DNA from: Desulfocapsa sp.
GTDB lineage: Bacteria; Desulfobacterota; Desulfobulbia; Desulfobulbales; Desulfocapsaceae
NCBI GenBank assembly: GCA_029934915.1
Contig: JAOZLI010000004.1
Location: 2,498-15,417 of the forward strand
Length of the DNA stretch: 12,920 nt
Direction: 5' to 3'
Below, piece after piece: positions 7,055-12,361 of this stretch; the stretch's first letter is position 1, and each line of letters begins with the position of its first letter. The translations under genes were made by a program, and so were the position numbers. Below the pieces are notes generated by a model. That model was not told where the DNA came from. It searched no databases and was given only the letters and a program-made list of their open reading frames with translations.

Positions 7055-7318
7055 TCAGCCTCCGGCAATAGGAATTATCAATGTGATTTCATCGCTCTGG
7101 GCAACAGCCACTTCTTTCCATTCAGTAGTTGTTGCGTTAATACTCTTACCATTAATAAAGATAGAGAGCAAACCCGGTTGGTCATGGATGACCTGTAAGC
7201 CAGAATGAAGTGCAAGCAGATTCTCAAGATTTTTAGCAAGAGTATCACCTGTAACGCTGACTTCACGCTGGTTATCGGTGTGTTTGCGAAAAGGGAAGGG
7301 GATGATGATTGTGGCCAT
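7055..7318 (-). CDS. Ubiquitin-like sulfur-carrier protein (ThiS/MoaD family) ending in Gly-Gly
   Basis: This 87-residue beta-grasp protein belongs to the ThiS/MoaD/CysO group. The C-terminal segment DEITLIIPIAGG ends exactly in G86-G87, as the family requires for adenylation by an E1-like enzyme and conversion to a thiocarboxylate. The central part has the expected LSIFINGKSI strand (51-60), and FPFRK near the N-terminus fits the first strand. The neighbours are consistent: a JAB-fold gene directly downstream and a MoeB/ThiF-like gene at the end of the run. Roles in molybdopterin or thiamine synthesis are possible for the family, but no moa, moe or thi partner other than the E1-like gene is present. 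A dedicated carrier for sulfur (or selenium) incorporation is therefore more likely (inference). The ATG start has AGGA six bases upstream, inside the end of the preceding gene. It ends with UGA. Confidence 0.9.
   Translation of the reverse strand: MATIIIPFPFRKHTDNQREVSVTGDTLAKNLENLLALHSGLQVIHDQPGLLSIFINGKSINATTTEWKEVAVAQSDEITLIIPIAGG
7059..7063 (-). promoter_or_regulatory. Shine-Dalgarno sequence of the JAB gene, made of the Ubl Gly-Gly codons
   Basis: The last two codons of the Ubl gene, GGA GGC, supply a GGAGG Shine-Dalgarno motif ten bases before the GTG start of the JAB gene. This supports that GTG and ties translation of the two genes together. Confidence 0.6.
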
Positions 7319-7321
7319 AAG

Positions 7322-8185
7322 TTATCCTAATTGCTTCTGTACTTTTTGTAACGCTTCAGGGAGATGCGCTAAAATTGTATCTATTTGACTTGCAGGAGTT
7401 GGTTGTGCAAGTTCTCCAGCCACTCTGTTTACACGTCCGGCAATTCTACAGGATTCCAATGGGCTGACACCAGCATACATCAGGCCGCTGATCATACCGG
7501 TGATCAGGTCGCCGGTTCCTCCGATTGGTTCCATGGTTGGTATCGAAGGTTCTTCAATGGTATCTACAATTACACCATCCTGACAAATATAGTCAACCTT
7601 TCCTTTTACAAACATGGTGGGAGGTGCATTGTTGCTGGCGTATGCCCTTCGAATTAATTCAGGTACGTCCTCCTCCATATTGAAAATAAAACCACGGGTA
7701 AAGCTTGGATGGTCAGCTTTCTCATCAGCAAGAAATGCAGTTTCCCCAAGATCGGGAGTAAATACTGTGTAGTAATGCGCATCCCCACCAGCCTTGGCCA
7801 CATACATACTGCCGGCATCGGCTATCATTAAGGGTTTTTTTTGCATGGTGTCAATGGTTTCGAGTATCTTTTTATTAAGTTTTAGATCCGGCATTACATA
7901 GTGAAGAGTCATGACATCTATATCCATTTCAGGCAAATGGTCTGCAAGATGTTTATATATTGCAACACTTCCTTCGCGTTTACCAATATCACCTGCTACC
8001 ATACCAATGGGTGCATCAATCCCATATTCACGACAGATCAGACACGCGGCACTCATCATGGCCTCGTTCCCTCTGTTCATGGGAAGTTCCTGACCTTTGA
8101 TTTCGATCCCATTGTCAGTGATCTCAATGGGACCAATTAAGAGAGGCAGATGTTCTACAGGGACGGAACCAGCTAATAGCAACAT
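7322..8185 (-). CDS. Ribokinase-fold kinase / NAD(P)HX dehydratase-like protein
   Basis: This 287-residue protein resembles the ribokinase-like superfamily branch that includes ADP/ATP-dependent NAD(P)H-hydrate dehydratase (C-terminal domain of YjeF/Nnr) and small-molecule kinases. The main evidence is GGTGDLITG (222-230), with the expected anion-hole glycines and catalytic D226. VFTPDLGETAFL (141-152) corresponds to the T-P-x-x-G-E motif of the dehydratases and thiamine-type kinases, and IADAGSM (121-127) to the preceding strand. There is no YjeF N-terminal epimerase domain. The N-terminus (LLLAGSVPVEHLPLLIGPIEI) does not look like the usual dehydratase start. Whether it repairs NAD(P)HX, phosphorylates a pathway intermediate, or acts otherwise cannot be decided from sequence. 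It lies 3 bases from both neighbours and in their frame, between the DUF3343-type gene and the Ubl gene. The ATG start has a GGAGT ribosome binding site within the end of the previous gene. Confidence 0.75.
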   Translation of the reverse strand: MLLLAGSVPVEHLPLLIGPIEITDNGIEIKGQELPMNRGNEAMMSAACLICREYGIDAPIGMVAGDIGKREGSVAIYKHLADHLPEMDIDVMTLHYVMPDLKLNKKILETIDTMQKKPLMIADAGSMYVAKAGGDAHYYTVFTPDLGETAFLADEKADHPSFTRGFIFNMEEDVPELIRRAYASNNAPPTMFVKGKVDYICQDGVIVDTIEEPSIPTMEPIGGTGDLITGMISGLMYAGVSPLESCRIAGRVNRVAGELAQPTPASQIDTILAHLPEALQKVQKQLG

Positions 8186-8188
8186 GCG

Positions 8189-8743
8189 TTAGACTCCAAT
8201 AACACGGATAAGCTCTTCTCTTGATGTATTAAGAGAGTATGCACAAAGAGAAAAACCAACTTCGCCGGGATCCGGGGCTTCGCTCAGTTTTTTGCCAAGC
8301 ATTGCTGTTGCCAGATAGGGAACATCGGGACAACCGCCGCCAGAGATGTTCACAATCTCCTTTGTTTCCTGGTCGACTGTCATTTTCATGTTGGCGGCTC
8401 TGATCATTATATATTTGTCATTATAAATCGTTGTACGGACAAACTGCAGAGGCTCCATACCCTTGGAGGTGATAGGGACAACATCAAGGGGGGCCATGCC
8501 AACACTATTTAGAAGCTCAGTAATGGCAGCTTCAGCCTCAAGAGGGAATTCTACGCTGAGATCACAGCCGGTTCTGTATGCTGGTGGTGGACTGACAACG
8601 CGAATAGTATACCCTTCATCACGGAGTATTTCTTCAACGGAAATAACGGTGGTAGGGTGGGCGAAGACGAGTAGGCCACGAGTTACAGACTCTTTTTTGT
8701 CTTCATCCTTCTTTGTGAAACCAAGTTTATTGAGAAATCCCAT
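8189..8743 (-). CDS. DUF3343-type putative sulfur/selenium carrier with an extra C-terminal domain
   Basis: I choose the ATG at 8743 (184 residues) because GGAG lies five bases upstream; a TTG at 8770 would add nine residues encoded by a hairpin and is unlikely. Residues 22-80 match the DUF3343 pattern: LLVFAHPTTVISVEEIL, then RVVSPPPAYRTGC with the hallmark C60, then DLSVEF. DUF3343 is about 80 residues long and is named as a putative Se/S carrier because it recurs with selenium genes such as YedE and YedF. Here it is followed by about 90 further residues that I cannot assign, containing NISGGGCPDVPYL (132-144, C138) and SLCAYSLN (165-172, C167). These give two more candidate persulfide or perselenide cysteines. 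The N-terminus (KKDEDKKE) is highly charged. The protein is probably cytosolic and may receive sulfur or selenium from the YedE-type protein encoded just upstream (inference). Confidence 0.75.
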   Translation of the reverse strand: MGFLNKLGFTKKDEDKKESVTRGLLVFAHPTTVISVEEILRDEGYTIRVVSPPPAYRTGCDLSVEFPLEAEAAITELLNSVGMAPLDVVPITSKGMEPLQFVRTTIYNDKYIMIRAANMKMTVDQETKEIVNISGGGCPDVPYLATAMLGKKLSEAPDPGEVGFSLCAYSLNTSREELIRVIGV

Positions 8744-8748
8744 GCTGT

Positions 8749-8754
8749 CTCCTT
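8749..8754 (-). promoter_or_regulatory. Ribosome binding site AAGGAG fixing the DUF3343 start
   Basis: AAGGAG lies five bases before the ATG at 8743 and decides that start against the upstream TTG at 8770. Its first two bases belong to the closing arm of the adjacent hairpin. Confidence 0.7.
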
Positions 8755-8770
8755 GTCCTGAAAAGGACAA
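8753..8770 (-). repeat. Perfect 7-bp hairpin abutting the DUF3343 ribosome binding site
   Basis: On the - strand TTGTCCT, a TTTC loop and AGGACAA form a perfect 7-bp stem that ends two bases into the AAGGAG motif. It could modulate initiation or stabilise a processed 5' end. No known riboswitch or RNA thermometer class is recognised, and the effect is unproven. Confidence 0.45.
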
Positions 8771-8784
8771 ATGATTTTAGGCCA

Positions 8785-8828
8785 CCTTATAAATTATTAT
8801 TTAATCTGAAATAATGAATTTTTCAAGG
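8785..8828 (-). repeat. AT-rich imperfect inverted repeat between yedE-like and DUF3343 genes
   Basis: AAATTATTATTT (8791-8802) can pair with AAATAATGAATTT (8809-8821), apart from one bulged base, around a 6-base loop. Outer arms CCTT (8785-8788) and AAGG (8825-8828) extend the structure across a small internal loop. It sits in the only gap longer than 25 bases within the - strand run. It may be an operator, an mRNA stability element, or the upstream AT-rich part of an internal promoter. On the same strand TTGAAA is followed after 17 bases by TAAATA, a poor -10 match, so I do not call a promoter. Confidence 0.4.
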
Positions 8829-8857
8829 CACCCTGTTTAACAACTTTGTATCGGATA

Positions 8858-9919
8858 TTATCTTTTTGCTACTTTTCGGTACGTAAGAATAACAATAAAA
8901 CAAAAAATAAGGCCGGTTAGTACGGCGATCTTTCCATTAAAGGAGGGGCCGGCTGAAGTAGAACGTAAGAGCCAGGTGATAACGATAGCAGCACCTGTCA
9001 GCATACCAAAGCAGGTTATACCGGCATCAACATCTCCCTGCCCGGCTTTAATCAATTGCCTGAATGGGCAGCCGTCGATAAGAACTGAAGCTAGTCCCAC
9101 CAGAGTCATGGCTAAAAATGTCCAGCCGTGTCCCATATGAGATGCGGGTTGTCCATTAATGCCTAAATTAAATTGCCCGGTTAACAGGCTAAGCAGCAGG
9201 GCTGATATAAAAAATGTGAGAACTCCGTAAAGGAGTGTAGTTTCGCGGAAGAGAAAAAAGTTGCGAAGACCTCCTGTAATACAAAGCCCAGAGCGTTGAG
9301 CCAATGCTCCAACAACAAGGCTGATGGCAAGAGAAATGAGCACTGGAGCATGTTGAGCGGCAGGACCAGTTTGGCCTTGATTGATAAAAGATGGCCTGAG
9401 GAATATAAAAAGAAGAAGAAGAACTCCAATGGTGGGAAAAATATAGCCATTTATGGTTGGCATGGATTTCTCACGGTCAAGTACAACTCCAGCTCTAATA
9501 TATTTTGCTCCGAGCCAAACACCAAAAAGCAGACCAAAAAGAGCAGCAACAGCGGTTAAATCTCCGCAGGCAAGGCGTTGAATCAATTTAATGGGACAGC
9601 CAATAAAGACAGCACAGCCAACTATAATGAAAAATCCAAGAAAAAATCGTATAAGAGGAGAAGAGCCACCTGTAACCAGGAATCGCCTGGATTTTTTGGC
9701 CATAAAAAAAGAGCCAAGCAGAAAGCCAACGAGTTCAGGTCTGAGGTAACTCATGCGCAGGTCGTCTTGTAACTGCAGAGCTCCTGCAAGGTTTTCCATA
9801 AAACAGGATATACAGATTCCTGAGTTTACAGGATTACCTAAAAAGGAAAGCAATACTGCCCCAAGTCCAAGGGAGGCACCGGCAATAATAGCAATATCTG
9901 GAGTTTTGAAGTTGCCCAC
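8858..9919 (-). CDS. YedE/YeeE-family membrane protein, putative selenium or sulfur-compound transporter
   Basis: This 353-residue integral membrane protein has roughly nine or ten hydrophobic helices arranged as two similar halves. Conserved half-repeat motifs are GNPVNSGICISCFMENLAGA (28-47), GCPIKLIQRLACGD (107-120), QRSGLCITGGLRN (208-220) and GCPFRQLIKAGQGD (283-296). The recurring glycine-cysteine-proline pairs (C108, C284) and other membrane cysteines (C36, C39, C118, C213) are the family hallmark. YeeE relatives (TsuA) take up thiosulfate through such cysteines, and the YedE subgroup co-occurs with selenium genes. Sequence alone does not decide between S and Se. The start is GTG at 9919, directly after the TAG of the preceding gene and in the same frame. 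It is supported by GGGGGGTG seven bases upstream, which can pair with the anti-Shine-Dalgarno sequence with one wobble. Confidence 0.9.
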   Translation of the reverse strand: MGNFKTPDIAIIAGASLGLGAVLLSFLGNPVNSGICISCFMENLAGALQLQDDLRMSYLRPELVGFLLGSFFMAKKSRRFLVTGGSSPLIRFFLGFFIIVGCAVFIGCPIKLIQRLACGDLTAVAALFGLLFGVWLGAKYIRAGVVLDREKSMPTINGYIFPTIGVLLLLFIFLRPSFINQGQTGPAAQHAPVLISLAISLVVGALAQRSGLCITGGLRNFFLFRETTLLYGVLTFFISALLLSLLTGQFNLGINGQPASHMGHGWTFLAMTLVGLASVLIDGCPFRQLIKAGQGDVDAGITCFGMLTGAAIVITWLLRSTSAGPSFNGKIAVLTGLIFCFIVILTYRKVAKR

Positions 9920-10456
9920 CTATTCGCACCCCCCGGCAATGCGTCGTTGCAGGTAGTAGATATCTTCTAACGCGATATCAATGCTCGTATCACCAGGTTT
10001 CAGTTTCTTCTCCCGCAGTAGTTTACTTCTGGTCTCAGAGATGACATCCATAATCTCATCTCCCATAAAGAGTGGAGTCTTTTTATCAATATAATCTGGA
10101 GAACTATCAATAGCTAATCTGTAACTGTGAATAGCTGTGGCGCTTTCGCCCAGCCCATACTGAAGTTTAGCCCGATAAATGAGAGATTGAGGATTGTCGG
10201 GGTTGGATGCTTCGATTTCCTGCAGTTTGCTATCAGCTTGCGAAAATTGTTTTTGTTTAAGAAGGTCAACAACGGAAGCGTAAAGAATTGTGTTTTTTGA
10301 AATTTTATCCTCATAGATCTTTTGCAGATCGATCTGTGGATCAGTTGTAGCCTCAGGCGAATTCAGGACAGCAATATGGTTCTGAATCAGCATACCTGCA
10401 GTGACAATGGTCAGTGCAAGTAGTGCTGAAATCGTAAGCTTCTGAATCAGATCCAT
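9920..10456 (-). CDS. Membrane-anchored TPR-like protein
   Basis: This 178-residue protein has a single N-terminal hydrophobic segment (7-26) that probably anchors it in the inner membrane with the rest in the periplasm. Residues 57-121 look like two TPR helix pairs: LYASVVDLLKQKQFSQADSKLQEIEASNPDNP, then SLIYRAKLQYGLGESATAIHSYRLAIDSSPD. The remainder is charged and predicted helical. TPR proteins act as assembly or docking platforms; no enzymatic function is suggested. The gene starts 13 bases after the beta-helix gene without a clear ribosome binding site. It ends with TAG directly against the GTG of the YedE-like gene, which suggests that the two proteins are produced together, perhaps in one membrane assembly (inference). 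The C-terminal end RRIAGGCE resembles a processed Gly-Gly tail, but I regard this as chance. Confidence 0.75.
   Translation of the reverse strand: MDLIQKLTISALLALTIVTAGMLIQNHIAVLNSPEATTDPQIDLQKIYEDKISKNTILYASVVDLLKQKQFSQADSKLQEIEASNPDNPQSLIYRAKLQYGLGESATAIHSYRLAIDSSPDYIDKKTPLFMGDEIMDVISETRSKLLREKKLKPGDTSIDIALEDIYYLQRRIAGGCE
9927..9934 (-). promoter_or_regulatory. G-rich Shine-Dalgarno sequence of the YedE-like gene
   Basis: GGGGGGTG, seven bases before the GTG start at 9919, can pair with the CCUCCAC end of 16S rRNA with one G-U wobble. It supports the non-ATG start that abuts the preceding stop codon. Confidence 0.55.
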
Positions 10457-10469
10457 GGCGTCACAGGGA

Positions 10470-11429
10470 TTAATTAAGGCCTGCGCCAGCTACAGGTGCT
10501 TGTAAAAAATCAGAGAAATCAACAGCACCAAGGGTCTCATCCCAGTCATGATCCTTTATGAGCTTTTTGATTGCACCCTTGTCGGTTGTTCCCCAATAAT
10601 TTCCACTCACATTAATATCGGTGGCCTGGCCTTCAAGCATTGAGACATTGTAATCTGTATTATCACTGATATTGTTGTCTCTGAGGTGGATAGTTTTCAC
10701 CTTGAAAAAGATTACGCCTTTTCCATTTCCCGTAATGTTGTTGTATCGTACATTCGCAAGACCACCTTTTTTGGCATAGATACCAAAAAACTTGTTGTTA
10801 TTGATCTCGTTATGAGAAATTGTTGGGGTGGAGCCACCACCATAGAGAATGCCACCACCATTTTCTGTGATGGTATTGTACAACATGGGTAGAACACTTT
10901 TCTGTGAACCTTTAAGGTTCTTCTGGCCAACGGCAACACTATTATGATGGAATTCGGAGTGAGCCACAACAACCTGGGCAGAATGAGCATGTACACCGGT
11001 ATGTGCGTATTTTACGATACAGTACTCGATGATATTGTCGTCTGTGTTGAGAAGATTGATTGAACCCCAGTCACCAGGATGAGGGACTTCTTCTGCACTG
11101 GTAAAGACAATTTTATTTTGAGGAGTTCCCTGGGAGTACAAGTGTCCTCTCACTATCAGCTCTGCCCGAGGGAAATGACTGAGTCTGTCCTGGCTTAATT
11201 TTTCCGAACCAAATTCTTCAATTTTGGCGAAACGTACAGTTGTGCCCGGCATGATTGTGAGTGTTGCACCTTTGGCAACTTCAACGTCACCTTTAATTAA
11301 AATTTCTCCCTGCCAGGTGGTGTCCTTATCAAGGATTGACTTGTTGAGAATTTCTTCACTATATGCAGGATTAAGTAATAGAAAAACAAGGGTAACAGTG
11401 GTAAAGAAGGTGAGTGCTATCGATTTCAT
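10470..11429 (-). CDS. Exported right-handed parallel beta-helix protein
   Basis: This 319-residue protein has a clear signal peptide (about residues 1-24, cleavage after AYS). The mature part opens with WQGEILIKGDVEVAKGATLTIMPGTTVRF (39-67), the standard cap and first coil of beta-helix proteins related to NosD and other PbH1-repeat proteins. Further rungs include IIEYCIVKYAHTGV (133-146), VAHSEFHHNSVAV (155-167), LYNTITENGGGI (183-194), ISHNEINNNKFFGI (204-217), VRYNNITGNGKGV (227-239) and LRDNNISDNTDYNV (249-262). VSGNYWGTTDKG (274-285) resembles the final coil often seen in this group. The protein is expected in the periplasm or on the surface. It lies 17 bases after the substrate-binding lipoprotein gene, and GAGG precedes its ATG by nine bases. 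It probably belongs to the same envelope module; the ligand is unknown. Confidence 0.87.
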   Translation of the reverse strand: MKSIALTFFTTVTLVFLLLNPAYSEEILNKSILDKDTTWQGEILIKGDVEVAKGATLTIMPGTTVRFAKIEEFGSEKLSQDRLSHFPRAELIVRGHLYSQGTPQNKIVFTSAEEVPHPGDWGSINLLNTDDNIIEYCIVKYAHTGVHAHSAQVVVAHSEFHHNSVAVGQKNLKGSQKSVLPMLYNTITENGGGILYGGGSTPTISHNEINNNKFFGIYAKKGGLANVRYNNITGNGKGVIFFKVKTIHLRDNNISDNTDYNVSMLEGQATDINVSGNYWGTTDKGAIKKLIKDHDWDETLGAVDFSDFLQAPVAGAGLN

Positions 11430-11446
11430 TTGTCAGGCCTCGTTTA

Positions 11447-12361
11447 TTAAAATTTTCTATAAGGTGCCATATTAGCACGTTTTAGATTCTCACGGATTAT
11501 GTCGTATTCACTGTCAACGACAGGCGCAAATCCGTCAAGCAACATGCGGTCGAGTACTTTTAATACTTCTCCATCGACGAGCACGCTTTCATCTTTTTTC
11601 AGATTTAAGGATAGTTCCCTTACTTCATCCCGCAGAGCTTGGGGGACACTGTCCCGAGCGCCAATGGTACAGTACGGCATTGGTTTACTTTCAACAATGA
11701 TGTTAAAATCATCCTTCTTAAAGATATTTTCATCTATCATACGATCAAGATCAATTCGGGGTGCTGCGCCAACATCATATTTGCCGTAAAAAACACCATA
11801 AAGGACTTTGTCATGTTTGGCAGAGCCGGCGGGTATGGCATAAGTTGAAAAATCAACATCAGGATCGAAGCCATTTTCGAGGAGAAGGGAAAATTGTGAC
11901 ATATAGCCAAAAGGTGCCATGGCGGGACCAAAGAGCATGCTCTTTCCACGCATGTCTTCTATTGTTTCGATGCCACTATCCTTTCGGGCAATAATGGTAC
12001 CAGTGGCTTTATAACCATTTCGCCCACGAATATCAACGCCAAGAAGTTCAGCGTTAAAGCGTTCTTTCAGAATAATGGCGACAATGGAATTGACATGAAA
12101 AAAGTCAATCTTGTCTTCTTTGATAAGGTCCTCAAACTCGAAGGTGTTTGCCAGAATCATTTCAATCTTACGGCCAGTCTTTTCACCTATATAGGCAGCA
12201 AACGGACCAAACCGTGCTTTGGACAACTCGTAACTGTCGCAAATCATAAAACCAATACGGAGAGGTTTTTCATTGCTGACTTTTGGCTTCTTGTCATCAC
12301 TGCTACACCCTGTGAACAGGAAAAGTACAGCGCAAAGAAGGAGGCAGGTAATGTGTTTCAT
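11447..12361 (-). CDS. PhnD-like substrate-binding lipoprotein
   Basis: This 304-residue protein has a lipoprotein signal: a hydrophobic core, then LFTGC with C19 as the modified cysteine, followed by serines rather than aspartate, so outer-membrane sorting is possible. Residues 33-290 follow the PhnD/SsuA/transferrin-like periplasmic binding protein pattern: PLRIGFMICDSYELSKARFGPFAAYIGEKTGRKIE, FFHVNSIVAIIL (87-98), GKSMLFGPAMAPFGYMS (139-155), and an AIPAGSAKHDKVLYGVFYGKYDVGAA segment (176-201). Relatives bind phosphonates, phosphite or other oxyanions, and some act as sensor subunits. No ABC permease or ATPase gene adjoins it, so it may deliver ligand to the YedE-type transporter or report to another partner (inference). 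The ATG overlaps the stop of the TPR gene (ATGA), with AGGAG seven bases upstream. Confidence 0.85.
   Translation of the reverse strand: MKHITCLLLCAVLFLFTGCSSDDKKPKVSNEKPLRIGFMICDSYELSKARFGPFAAYIGEKTGRKIEMILANTFEFEDLIKEDKIDFFHVNSIVAIILKERFNAELLGVDIRGRNGYKATGTIIARKDSGIETIEDMRGKSMLFGPAMAPFGYMSQFSLLLENGFDPDVDFSTYAIPAGSAKHDKVLYGVFYGKYDVGAAPRIDLDRMIDENIFKKDDFNIIVESKPMPYCTIGARDSVPQALRDEVRELSLNLKKDESVLVDGEVLKVLDRMLLDGFAPVVDSEYDIIRENLKRANMAPYRKF

Noticed and set aside
8744..8770. Upstream TTG start giving a nine-residue longer DUF3343 protein
   Set aside because: The extra codons are the perfect hairpin plus the ribosome binding site of the ATG at 8743, and TTG has no Shine-Dalgarno sequence of its own.
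8797..8825. Promoter with TTGAAA and TAAATA on the - strand
   Set aside because: The spacing is 17 bases but the -10 element matches only half of the consensus, and AT-rich sequence gives such matches by chance. It is kept only as a remark.
9181..9450. Phenylalanine-rich hydrophobic open frame on the - strand within the YedE-like gene
   Set aside because: It is an alternative frame of the membrane-protein coding sequence; hydrophobic composition is expected from the shifted reading.
9920..9943. AGGCE end of the membrane TPR protein as a processable Gly-Gly tail for the Ubl system
   Set aside because: The protein has no beta-grasp fold, faces the periplasm, and the glycine codons lie where a Shine-Dalgarno sequence is needed.
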